From: Actinomadura soli
Lineage (GTDB): Bacteria; Actinomycetota; Actinomycetes; Streptosporangiales; Streptosporangiaceae
Reading direction: 5' to 3'
NCBI RefSeq assembly: GCF_005889715.1
Contig: NZ_VCKW01000041.1
Span: 1 to 45,211, forward strand
Length of the DNA: 45,211 nt
This document shows positions 16,849-24,422 of the stretch, piece after piece. Under the pieces are notes generated by a model that saw only the letters and a list, made by a program, of their open reading frames with translations, ran no database searches and had not been told where the DNA came from. Numbering within the stretch: the first letter of the stretch is position 1; every line of letters begins with the position of its first letter. The position numbers and the translations under genes are program-made.

Positions 16849-17444
16849 ATGGCCGAGGACGAGGCGCGCAACGACACGGCGCGGATGGGGCGGCCGCCCA
16901 AGTTGCTGGACGACGGCGTGCGCGAGCGGTTGCTGGCGGCGGGCATGACCCATCAGGCCGCGGCGGTCCATGCCGGGATCCATGAGGCGACGTTCTACCG
17001 GTGGATGGCCCGCGGCCGCGCCCTCAGGACACTCTGGATGAGGGCGGCCGGGTGGAGCAGGAGGAGGAGCCATTCCGCGAGTTTTGCGAGGCGGTCACAC
17101 GCGCGCACGCGCACGGTCAGCACGCCAACGTCTCGCGCATCGACCGGGCCGCCGAGGGCGGCTACGTGGTCCGCCGACGAACCCGCCGCTACCGGGACCC
17201 GGCGAGCGGGCAGGTCGTTGAGGAACGCGAGGACGACCTGGCGCCGCCGGACTGGCGGGCGGCCGCCTGGCTGCTGGAACGCCGTCACCACGAGGGACTT
17301 GCGCGGCCATCGCACCTGCAGGTGTCCGGCCCGGACGGCGGGCCCGTCGAGATGGCCGAGACGCCCGGCCTGGCGCTCTCGCCGAACGTGTCGCCGAGAG
17401 CCTGGCCGAGTACCGGGCCGAGCAAGAGACAGAGCAGATCTGAG
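16849..17444 (+). pseudogene. phage terminase small-subunit-like protein, two frameshifts
   Basis: ATG 16849 starts a protein with GRPPKLLDDGVRERLLAAGM, THQAAAVHAGIHEATFYRWM and ARGRA. This is the HTH of terminase-small-subunit-like proteins. At the CCC run 17021-17023 the frame changes and continues EEEPFREFCEAVTRAHAHGQ, VVRRRTRRYRDPASGQVVEE and PPDWRAAAWLLERRHHEG, the family's second half. Near 17376 the frame changes again and ends LAERVAESLAEYRAEQETEQ, then I and a TGA at 17442-17444. Each shift is repaired by adding one base. No large terminase, portal or capsid genes follow, so this is an isolated gene, as is common for such proteins in actinomycete integrated elements. Confidence 0.65.
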
Positions 17445-17498
17445 TCGGGGCGGGTCGATGGCCCAACCCACGGAAGGTAGGGCCCTCTTTCCGCGGGG

Positions 17499-17660
17499 CT
17501 ACGCCGCGGCGATGGCGCGGACGGTGACGCCGCCAGCGAGTGTGGCCAGGACATGCGCGAGGAGCCGGTCGATCCCCTGGCGAACCAGCCAGTTGTAAGC
17601 GGCGGTGCGGACCCACGCGGCCGCGACCCAGCCGAGGATCTGCTTGGCATTGTTCCCCAT
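17499..17660 (-). CDS. 53-aa hydrophobic peptide with a strong ribosome-binding site
   Basis: ATG 17660 is preceded by GAAAGGAGGTGAACACG, an almost perfect anti-Shine-Dalgarno match with 8-base spacing. The peptide starts MGNNAKQILGWVAAAWVRTA. It contains two hydrophobic stretches separated by RQGIDR, and has a net positive charge. It has no signal-peptide cleavage site and no family I recognise. Size and style are the same as the 53-aa peptide at 34071. Such peptides can be membrane toxins, holin-like proteins or regulators; none is proven here. The untranslated leader upstream contains a long inverted repeat at 17696-17741. Confidence 0.6.
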   Translation of the reverse strand: MGNNAKQILGWVAAAWVRTAAYNWLVRQGIDRLLAHVLATLAGGVTVRAIAAA

Positions 17661-17695
17661 CGTGTTCACCTCCTTTCTGATGATCTTTCGATGTA

Positions 17696-17741
17696 AGCAC
17701 GCCGTGGCGGTGAAGTCGAACTTCTGTGCGAACGGCGTGCT
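17696..17741 (-). repeat. inverted repeat in the leader of the 53-aa peptide gene
   Basis: AGCACGCCGT at 17696-17705 pairs perfectly with ACGGCGTGCT at 17732-17741. The 26-base loop contains a second small stem, GAAGT...ACTTC. The structure lies about 36 bp upstream of the ATG at 17660, between probable promoter and ribosome-binding site. It could be an mRNA leader fold, an antitoxin RNA target or an operator. Confidence 0.45.
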
Positions 17742-17882
17742 GCGTGTCGTGGTGATCTGGGGAGATTTGACCTGGTGAGTGGGCGGGTTCGGTCCGGAGT
17801 GGGGCGCATGGGCCTGTAGGAGGGCGGTTCGTGTGCGCGATCGCCTGCGGAGGCGGGGCGGCTGCGGTTTGACTGGTCTGTC

Positions 17883-19096
17883 GTGAATCGGATGGTGCGT
17901 CTTCAGCGCAGGGCCCAGTACGAACTCGCCAGGCCGGCCGCGCGGGCCGGGGGAGTGGCGCTGACCGGGCTCGGCCTGGCTGGGCTGGCGGCGGTGTACG
18001 CGGTGGCGTTGCGGAGGATGCCCGCCTGGATGGGCCTGGAAGGCAAGGGCGGGGACGCCAAGGACCGGCACAACGCGCGGCTGCTGGTGGTCTCGGCTGG
18101 CGGCGCGATCGTGGTGGCGATCTCGCTGCTGTACACCGCCCGCAACTATCGTCTGTCGCACCGCGGCCAGGTCACCGACCGCTTTACGAAGGCCTTGGAA
18201 CGGCTCAGCTCCGAGGACATCGACGCCCGCCTCGGCGGCATCTACGCCCTGGCCCACGTCGGCGCCGACTCTCCCCGCACCACGACGACGTCGTAGAGGT
18301 CCTGGAGACCTTCGTCCGCCGCCGCGCTCCCGCCGCCCGCCACAACGACGACGCCCCCACGCTGGGTCGGCCTCGCCGCCTCCCCGACCGGCCCGAGGCG
18401 GACGTCCAAGCCGCGCTGACCGCGCTCGGTGCCCGATCCCACCGTCCCGAACGCCGCATTCTGGACCTCAACGAGCTACACCTCCGCCGGGCGCGCATAC
18501 CCGCAGCCGATCTCCAGAACGTGAACCTAGAGGGCGTGGACCTGGAGGACACAAACCTGGAGAACGCGAACCTTCGGCACGCGAACCTGGCGGGCGCACG
18601 CCTGGATCGCGCGGACCTGAAGGACGCGCGCCTGGCGGGCACGCGCCTGGAACGAGCGACCCTGGTGGACGCGGACCTGGCGGGCGCGCTCATGCCGCGC
18701 GCGAACCTGGTGCGCGCGAACCTGGAGGGCGCGCGCCAGGCGGGCGTGAACCTGTACAGCGCGGACCTGGAGGGCGCGGACCTGGAGGGCGCGGACCTGG
18801 AGGGCGCGGACCTGGGTGCCGCGTACCTGGAGGGCGCGATTCTGTTGGGCGTGAACCTGGCGCGCGCGAGTCTCGTGTACGCGCGCCTGGCGGGCGTGGA
18901 CCTGGTGAGCGCGCGCCTGGAGGGCGCGAAACTGGGGCGCGCGCGCATGGAAGGAGCCAACCTGTGGGGCGTGAACTTGGAGGGCGCGAATCTGGAGGGT
19001 GCGAACCTGGAAGGCGCGAACCTGCACGGGGTGTTCGGGCAGTCGGAGCAGGAGATCCGGGCGGTGGCGAGGGTGGACGAGCGCACCCGGTTTTGA
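17883..19096 (+). pseudogene. pentapeptide-repeat membrane protein with one frameshift
   Basis: The first part (GTG 17883) has two membrane helices, GVALTGLGLAGLAAVYAVAL and LLVVSAGGAIVVAISLLYTA. The linker RGQVTDRFTKALERLSSEDI then DARLGGIYALAHVGADSP follows. At the CCCC run 18273-18276 the frame is lost. One added C restores HHDDVVEVLETFVRRRAP, VQAALTALGARSHRPERR and about 30 pentapeptide repeats of the A(N/D)LEG type, ending VARVDERTRF at 19096. The architecture (two TM, linker, beta-helix) is a common actinobacterial one of unknown role. Repeats at 18760-18820 are nearly identical at DNA level (CTGGAGGGCGCGGAC), which points to recent repeat expansion. Confidence 0.75.
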
Positions 19097-19104
19097 GTGT
19101 TCGG

Positions 19105-19118
19105 GAATCGATCGATTC
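19105..19118. repeat. 14-bp palindrome after the pentapeptide gene
   Basis: GAATCGATCGATTC is perfectly self-complementary and lies 9 bp after the stop codon at 19096. It may be a regulatory or methylation-rich site (it contains overlapping ATCGAT and GATC). As a terminator it is too short. Confidence 0.3.
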
Positions 19119-19197
19119 TCGGCCAGCCGCCGGGTGCAGAACTTGCGCAGGCCGCTGGGAGGCGTCCAGGACCTCCGCGTCCGGAAAGACGGGGGCT

Positions 19198-19919
19198 CTA
19201 CCGCGCGGTCTCCTGGCCGTCATCTTTGGCCCTGTCCTCTGCGGTCCGCGGGGCGGGCACGTCCAAGTCTGCCGCCGCCCACTCCTCCGGGTGCGAGATG
19301 GGGAGCAGGCGAAACTGCTGGGGAGGGTGCTGTCGTACGGCGTGTCAGCATCGAACTTCATCCGGGAGTGGTCGCGGATGAGCAGCATTTCGACCACCTG
19401 CGCGGCGGTCCGCAGGTCGTCGGCCGTCGTCCCGGCCGGGATCGCGGTGGGCGACAGGACGGTCCCGTCGTCGGCGCGGTCAACGTAGAACCCCCGCTGT
19501 TTGGCGCGGTTGGCCTCCCGAGCGGCGGCCTCCGCGTCCGCGCGCTGCTGCCGGTCGGCCTCGGCCCATGCCTCCGGGGCGGTCCCCAGGTCGCGCATGG
19601 CGCTGTAGTCGCCCCAGAACTCGGGGAGTTCGTCGCCGAACAGGGCGGCCTGCAGGTACTTCTTCGTGTGACTGAACCCGTGCTGGGCCAGCGCGTCCAC
19701 CGTGCGCGGCGTCTGGTCTCCCCGGCCCCATGCGCTCTGGAAGACGTCGTAGATCCACAGCGCCTTGCCGAGCTCTTCCTGTGCCAGGACGGCGAGCGAC
19801 CGGGCGCGCCCGTGGGAGCCTGCAGAGAGCAGACAGTGGGCGTCGGCGATCAGGGCGGAGGCGTTGTCGACCAGCGCCTTCCAGAACTCGCGTGCCTCGG
19901 CCGGGCGCATCTCCACCAT
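19198..19919 (-). pseudogene. AbiV-like abortive infection protein with one frameshift
   Basis: ATG 19919 starts MVEMRPAEAREFWKALVDNA. The segment ADAHCLLSAGSHGRARSLAV, LAQEELGKALWIYDVF is the hallmark of the HEPN-type AbiV family. HTKKYLQAALFGDELPEFWG and GFYVDRADDGTVLSP follow. At the GGGG run 19320-19323 the frame changes. Adding one base gives QQFRLLPISHPEEWAAADLD and a TAG at 19198, the expected AbiV ending. Lactococcal AbiV stops phage late in infection; here an anti-phage role is inferred from family. Whether the frameshift is real decides whether the gene works. It is convergent with the pentapeptide gene. Confidence 0.7.
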
Positions 19920-20260
19920 GGCCTCAGTGTGCCCGCCCGCTGCCCAGGACGCTGATCCTTTATGTGCGCGGCGCGAACCTGACCGACGTGCTGGTGTCCA
20001 AGAATCGTTTCGTTTCTCGGACACTGCCCGAAGTCCCCCTACCTGTCGATTCCAGTAGTCGTGTTCGCTGACGTCCTGCGGTGATAGGGCTGATTGCCGA
20101 GGGCTTCGGAAAGTCCTGATTCCTGAACTCCTGTGCACTACCGTCGATCTTTGTCTGTACTGCGTTACACCAGACCCGGCAGCGAGGCCATCGCCGCGAT
20201 CACCGGCATCCTCGCTCCGCCCCGCCGCACACACTGACCAGCAGAGCCAGCAACAGCGAC
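19920..20260. other. intergenic region with a possible pentapeptide-gene scrap
   Basis: At about 19955-20035 a plus-strand frame reads YVRGANLTDVLVSKNRF, like the last turn of a pentapeptide protein (compare GANLHGVFGQ at the end of the gene at 17883). It may be a leftover of a duplicated pentapeptide gene. The sequence GTGTCCAAGAA...TTTCTCGGACAC at 19993-20023 forms an imperfect inverted repeat. No other gene is visible. The AbiV-like gene's promoter should lie near 19920-19980. Confidence 0.35.
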
Positions 20261-20282
20261 AAACCCGCGAGCGGCGGGGTTG
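20261..20282 (-). terminator. possible terminator after the CRP/FNR gene
   Basis: On the minus strand AACCCCGC and GCGGGTTT flank CGCTC, a GC-rich hairpin with a one-base bulge followed by TTTGTCG. It is 50 bp after the stop codon of the ECF/CRP operon. The T-tract is short, so the call is tentative. Confidence 0.35.
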
Positions 20283-20329
20283 GCTTGGCGAGGGTCATCG
20301 GGAGACCAACGTTGGGTGCCTCGATTCCC

Positions 20330-21229
20330 CTACGGTCCTGCCTCGCGGCGCAAGGCTTGCAGGTCGTGCACGATCACGCGGCGACGACCGATTTCAATCC
20401 AGCCGTGCTCGCGCAGCTTCCGCAGCGCCTTGCTGACCGCCTCCCGGGATGCGCCGACCCAACTGGCCAGTTCCTCCTGCGACAGCAGGAGAGTGATCTG
20501 CACGCTGCCTCCGTCAGGACGTGCTGCGGATCCGGGGCCTCGGGTGTCGTGGGGCACACCAAACCGTTCAGCCAACTCGACGAGCCGTTGCGCCACACGG
20601 CCGGTGGCGTCGAACATGCCGAACTCGGCGCGTTTACGGTCGGCGTCGCGCCAGCGCTGGCGCAGCATCCGCATGATGATGATGGAGACGTGGCCGTGCG
20701 CTTGGAGGAAGGCCATGAACTCGTCCGCCGTAACGGCGAGCGCTCGCACCGGCTCCAGCGCGGCCACCGACGCCGAGCGGGGCTGCCCGTCGATCGCGGC
20801 GACCTCGCCGAGCAGTGCGCCCGGGCCGCGCACCGCGAGCAGCACCTCACCGCCCTGCTCCCGGTAGGAGAACGCCTTCACCCGGCCTTTCAGCAGGACG
20901 GCGACCCACTCGGGCTGCTCCCCTTCGAGGAACAGCGTCGCTCCCCGTTCGAAGTCGCGGATTCGTCCGCGGGATTCCAGGTCCGCGCGCTCGGCCGGGG
21001 TGAGCTCGGCAAGAAACGAGCCTGGCTCCAAGCGTTTGGCGACAAGCGCGGGATGTTCTTCTTCCCCGCGGGCTGCGGTCAGGAGTGCGGCCAGGTGAGC
21101 CGGGGTGTCGACGGTTTCCAGCAAGTGATCCTGCAGGTCCTGCTCACCCTCGTGGAGGACTTCATCGAGCTCCTCCTCGCTGAGTGCGGGCCGCAGCGTG
21201 CCGAGGTCGTCGTTGGGGCCGGTCATCAT
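20330..21229 (-). CDS. CRP/FNR-family transcriptional regulator
   Basis: A 299-aa regulator. An N-terminal extension of about 70 residues is acidic (LSEEELDEVLHEGEQDLQDH). The cyclic-nucleotide-binding fold covers about 75-185 (FLAELTPAERADLESRG, GATLFLEGEQPEWVAVLL, VRGPGALLGEVAAIDGQPRS). The C-terminal winged HTH is at about 235-290 (LSQEELASWVGASREAVSKA, LRKLREHGWIEIGRRRVIV). The cNMP pocket keeps GE and RS-type residues, so nucleotide binding is possible but unproven. Its start overlaps the stop of the sigma-factor gene by 4 bases (ATGA), so the two are translated together. The unusual acidic N-terminus may contact the sigma factor; that is inference. Confidence 0.9.
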   Translation of the reverse strand: MMTGPNDDLGTLRPALSEEELDEVLHEGEQDLQDHLLETVDTPAHLAALLTAARGEEEHPALVAKRLEPGSFLAELTPAERADLESRGRIRDFERGATLFLEGEQPEWVAVLLKGRVKAFSYREQGGEVLLAVRGPGALLGEVAAIDGQPRSASVAALEPVRALAVTADEFMAFLQAHGHVSIIIMRMLRQRWRDADRKRAEFGMFDATGRVAQRLVELAERFGVPHDTRGPGSAARPDGGSVQITLLLSQEELASWVGASREAVSKALRKLREHGWIEIGRRRVIVHDLQALRREAGP

Positions 21230-21735
21230 TCCACCCCCTTCCGGTTGGACCCCAGGAACGCTCGGAGCGCTTCGCGAGCACGTTGGCGGGCCTTGCGGAC
21301 GCTCTCCGGCGAAACCGGGCGACCACGCAGCTCCGTCAACTCAACGGCGATCTTGCTGGCTGGATACCCGTCCATGCTCCAGGCCATCACAAACCGCTGT
21401 GTCATTGGCAGCCGATCGAGCGCGGCCTGGACTCGGTCGCGTTGGGCGAGGTAGTCGGCGATGTCCATCGCATCGCAGACCACGGTGTCCTCCAGGGAGT
21501 CCTCTAACCGGGCCAGATCGTCCATCCCCTTGTCTAGGCCCTTGAAATAAGTACGTGCCGCAACCGTACGCACCCACGCCCGAGGGTGCCGGATGGTGTC
21601 CCACCGGCGGTAGGCCTCCAGAAACGCCGACTGCGTCACCTCCTCGGCGATGGCTTGCCGCGCTCCCAGCTTCATGACGAACCCGATGAGCCCGCGGTGC
21701 TCCTGGCGGAAGAACTCGCTGAACGCATCGTCCAT
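21226..21735 (-). CDS. ECF-type sigma-70 family sigma factor
   Basis: A 169-aa extracytoplasmic-function sigma factor. Region 2 reads FFRQEHRGLIGFVMKLGA, EEVTQSAFLEAYRRWDTI and HPRAWVRTVAARTYF. Region 4 reads LPMTQRFVMAWSMDGYPASK, then PVSPESVRKARQRAREAL. The short linker and lack of regions 1 and 3 define the ECF type. ATG 21735 or the GTG three bases earlier may be the start; the ribosome-binding site is weak. It is the middle gene of an operon (small membrane protein, sigma factor, CRP-like regulator). No classic anti-sigma gene is adjacent, so the CRP-like protein or the membrane protein may take that role (inference). Confidence 0.85.
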   Translation of the reverse strand: MDDAFSEFFRQEHRGLIGFVMKLGARQAIAEEVTQSAFLEAYRRWDTIRHPRAWVRTVAARTYFKGLDKGMDDLARLEDSLEDTVVCDAMDIADYLAQRDRVQAALDRLPMTQRFVMAWSMDGYPASKIAVELTELRGRPVSPESVRKARQRAREALRAFLGSNRKGVE

Positions 21736-21788
21736 CACTTCATCCCGCCGGGCTGACTCGGCAGGCCCAGGATCGATTCACGCCGGAA

Positions 21789-22022
21789 TCAGCCATTGCG
21801 CTCACTTTCCTCCTGCCGGGAAGGGCCAACTTCGATGATGACGCCCTCGGGCGACTCGACGAGACGACTTCCCGGACCCAGCCCCCGCACCACCTGGGTA
21901 CGCGCACTGAGCCGGATCCGCTCGGCCTGGACCCGGCCGCGCACCCGCAACCAGGTCGCCACCAAGCTCGCGCCGGTCCCTACCAGGCTCATACCTGCCG
22001 CGATCATCGCCGGATCGGCCAC
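21789..22022 (-). CDS. small membrane protein at the head of the ECF operon
   Basis: A 77-aa protein from GTG 22022, preceded by GGGGAG at good spacing. Residues 4-24 (PAMIAAGMSLVGTGASLVAT) form one membrane helix, followed by a basic segment (WLRVRGRVQAERIRLSART) and a small C-terminal soluble part (GVIIEVGPSRQEE). It lies 50 bp before the sigma-factor gene on the same strand. No known family. A single-span protein encoded with an ECF sigma factor could be a signal sensor. Confidence 0.6.
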   Translation of the reverse strand: MADPAMIAAGMSLVGTGASLVATWLRVRGRVQAERIRLSARTQVVRGLGPGSRLVESPEGVIIEVGPSRQEESERNG

Positions 22023-22249
22023 TGCGCAGTCTCCCCTTCAGGCGTCCTTGTCAGGCGCGGACGAATCCCTTCTGCACAGGAGTGGCATGGAACGAGTCGT
22101 AGCGTGACTCCGACCCGCCAGAAATTCCTCACGCACGTGGCTGAGGGGACCGTGACCCTACCTGGCACCCCCAGACACAGAAGAGCGAAGGCGCATTTGG
22201 ATCAGTCAGTGAGGAGGACTCTGGAAAACAGTGCAGAGGACTACGGGAA

Positions 22250-22585
22250 TTGACAATCGACACCACCACCCCCGGCGGCCGCCTGGTCTTCCACGTGTTC
22301 GCCGCGCTGGCGGAGTTCATCCGCGAGCTGATCGTGCAGGGCACCAACGAGGGCCTGGCCGCCGCGCGCGCCCGCGGGCAGCGCCTCGGACGCCCGCCGG
22401 CCCTGACCCCCGACCAGGTCCGCCAGGCCCGGGCCTTGCTCACGCGCCCGGAGGAGTCGGTGTCCTCGATCGCCCGGCTGCTGGGCGTCAGCCGCTCCAC
22501 GCTCTACAAGCACGTCCCCGAAGCCAAGGGGCGCCCGCGCGCCGTCCAGGTGCCTATTACTGCGGCAGGAGATGAGTCCGCATGA
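22250..22585 (+). pseudogene. serine recombinase (resolvase/invertase), C-terminal half
   Basis: The 111-aa frame reads TTTPGGRLVFHVFAALAEF, IRELIVQGTNEGLAAARARG, QRLGRPPALTPDQVRQAR and SSIARLLGVSRSTLYKHVPE. This is the E-helix and DNA-binding HTH of a Tn3/Hin-type resolvase. The catalytic N-terminal 100 residues with the active serine are missing; upstream DNA is unrelated. It is therefore a truncated remnant, probably of a Tn3-type transposon. The start codon is unsupported. A 23-codon frame starting in the ATGA at 22582 runs to 22653 without similarity. Confidence 0.85.
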
Positions 22586-22636
22586 CCCCCGACACCGCCA
22601 TGACCAGCCTGCACGCCGCGCAAGCTGTGTCGCCTC

Positions 22637-23710
22637 TCACTGCGCTGGCTTGACCAGGATCGTGTGAGCGGGGTCGACATCATCGGCGTGAGCCAGGGTC
22701 GGCAGCTCGGCGCCGGAGAGTCCGGCCAGTTCGAGAGCGGCCTGCGCTGACAGGTGCGCCGACTTGATGGACTGCCCGTTAGCCATCGCGGCGTAGAACT
22801 GCGCCGCATAGGTGATCGCGTCACCGTCCTGGATCTCGTCGGCCATCCCGATGGCGAACGGCGTGACCTGTCGATCGATGAGGCGGTCGATCTGAGCGGC
22901 GGAGTTGCAGGAGTTCAACAGGACCAGCAGGGGCGGATCGTCGGTGGCCTTGACCGCGGAGGCGAAAGCCCGGGCCGTGACGACGACTCCTTGGTGGAAG
23001 TCGTCGAGTTCGTCCTCGAACTCGATCAGATCGTCGTCGCTGTGGCCTGAGAAGTGCACGACGTGGGGGCGGAACTTGGTGATGCCGTCTAGAAGGTCGC
23101 TGGTGGTCGCGGACGGACGAACGTCAAGCTCGACGAGTTCGCGGTGCAGAGCGGATTCGACCGCTAGGCGGATGCGCTTTTGTTCTCGGCCGACGCGCAG
23201 AGCCCGGTCACCGCTTTCTGAGGATGCGCCAAGGATCAAGACCCGTAGCTTCTCCACCTTCGGGGCGCGCAGTTCGCGCACGGCGTTGTTCACGATCGCC
23301 TCCGTGTGATCCATGCGGCTTTGAAGAGCCCGGTCCTCCGCGGCGCGCTGGCGTTCGGCCTTCTTCTGCTCGCGCTGGCGAAGACGCTCAGCCTTGTCCT
23401 GCTCGCCCTGCTCAGCCTTGGCGAGCTTGGCTTGGAGGTCGGTTTCCTGCTTGCTGTAGCCGCTCGCCCTACCCTGCCAGCGCGCGGCATCCTTGCCAGC
23501 TTTCGCGGCCTCGCCCTCCCTGCGCTTTGCTTCGCGCAACTTGCTCCGGGCAGTCGTTACGCTCTTGGCCTTGGACGCCGCCGTACGCGCCCTGGCCGCA
23601 GCGGTCCGTTTCTCGGTCTCCTTAGAGCGGCATTCGCCGGCCTTCTTCTCCGCGTCGATGCGCTGCTGGCGTTTGCGCTCTAGCTGCCTGCGGTACAGGT
23701 TTGCGCTCAT
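22637..23710 (-). CDS. coiled-coil CHAT-domain (caspase-like) protease
   Basis: A 357-aa protein. Residues 1-145 are a highly charged, lysine/arginine/glutamate-rich coiled coil (YRRQLERKRQQRIDAEKKAG; KAERLRQREQKKAERQRAAE). Residues of about 155-357 form a CHAT domain of the clan CD caspase-like proteases, with VVHFSGHSDDD (catalytic His223) and LLVLLNSCNSAAQ (catalytic Cys268). CHAT proteases act as effectors in several bacterial immune systems, including type III CRISPR-associated ones. No obvious sensor gene is adjacent; the coiled coil may be the sensing or assembly part. It lies between a serine-recombinase remnant and a small-peptide gene. Substrate unknown. Confidence 0.85.
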   Translation of the reverse strand: MSANLYRRQLERKRQQRIDAEKKAGECRSKETEKRTAAARARTAASKAKSVTTARSKLREAKRREGEAAKAGKDAARWQGRASGYSKQETDLQAKLAKAEQGEQDKAERLRQREQKKAERQRAAEDRALQSRMDHTEAIVNNAVRELRAPKVEKLRVLILGASSESGDRALRVGREQKRIRLAVESALHRELVELDVRPSATTSDLLDGITKFRPHVVHFSGHSDDDLIEFEDELDDFHQGVVVTARAFASAVKATDDPPLLVLLNSCNSAAQIDRLIDRQVTPFAIGMADEIQDGDAITYAAQFYAAMANGQSIKSAHLSAQAALELAGLSGAELPTLAHADDVDPAHTILVKPAQ

Positions 23711-23885
23711 AATCCCCCAGGTGCCATCTCATGGCCGTGTCGACCTGCTGCGGCCAACTCTTTCCTGCACGAGAGGTTACAGGGCTGCTAGGACAGTTTC
23801 ATGCCACCTTCAAATGGCCCTCTCAGCGAGCAAGAATCGGTGGGAGAATCCAGACTTATCATCGAGGCCACGAAATCGCAGTTCG

Positions 23886-23909
23886 ATGTAAGCCGTTAGA
23901 GCCTTACAT
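23886..23909. repeat. inverted repeat upstream of the CHAT gene
   Basis: ATGTAAG at 23886-23892 and CTTACAT at 23903-23909 form a perfect 7-bp inverted repeat with a 10-bp spacer. It lies 175 bp upstream of the CHAT start, in the region expected to hold its promoter. It may be an operator. The remaining DNA from 23711 to 23973 shows no gene. Confidence 0.35.
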
Positions 23910-23973
23910 GCGGTCTTTGGGGAAGCAGGCCGCCCCAGCCGGCCCGCGGCGGCTGGCTTCCCGGTCCTCATCA

Positions 23974-24096
23974 TCACTCATCACCGGCCCGCCGGGGCCG
24001 GTCCCGCCGGGCCCGCTGCCGTAGTCGGCCGTCCACCACACCGATCACCGCGGCGAGCACCGGTGCCACCGCCGCCACCACCGTCAACACAGTCAT
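23974..24096 (-). CDS. 40-aa single-span membrane peptide
   Basis: ATG 24096 is preceded at 11 bases by AGGAA. The peptide is a hydrophobic helix (TVVAAVAPVLAAVIGVV) followed by a strongly basic tail (GRLRQRARRDRPRRAGDE) and three TGA triplets. This hydrophobic-then-basic layout is common in small membrane peptides, but the family is unknown. It precedes the CHAT gene on the same strand with a 260-bp gap. The upstream region (24200-24235) carries a 15-base motif shared with the region ahead of the second ECF sigma-factor gene. Confidence 0.4.
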   Translation of the reverse strand: MTVLTVVAAVAPVLAAVIGVVDGRLRQRARRDRPRRAGDE

Positions 24097-24422
24097 AGCT
24101 CGTCCGTTCCTGTCTCGACCTACCCCGCGCACGCCGGGCGGGCGTGTGCCGTAAGCGGCGGGCCGTCACCAGTAAGAGCCCCACACGCAAGATCACCCGG
24201 AACCCGAGACCAAGATTCTTTTCCCGGCGTCGGTTTGGCCGGTGCCCCGCAGCCGTCCGAGCAGGCTGACCGCATTGCAGGCCCGTCAAGGACGGCGCGT
24301 TGATCACGCAGTCACGGGACTTTGCCCGGGCGTCAGGGCGTCGGCGGGTGGCGGGAGTGTCTCGGCCTCTCCGAGTTCCTCATCCGCCGCCGGTCGCCGA
24401 CGTTGATGAGCTATCCGAAAGG
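24097..24422. other. 326 bp intergenic region with a shared promoter-like motif
   Basis: On the minus strand, at about 24205-24230, the sequence reads AAAGAATCTTGGTCTCGGGT. The same pattern AATCTTGGTnnCGGGTT occurs at about 29978-29993 on the minus strand. The rest shows no gene; the last part lies downstream of the integrase stop at 24423. Confidence 0.4.

Noticed and set aside
18500..19030. Short tandem DNA repeats resembling a CRISPR array.
   Set aside because: The repeat unit is 15 bp, in frame, with no unique spacers; it encodes pentapeptide repeats (LEGAD/N).
20285..21454. 389-codon plus-strand frame opposite the CRP and sigma-factor genes.
   Set aside because: It spans two real minus-strand genes whose domains are clear.
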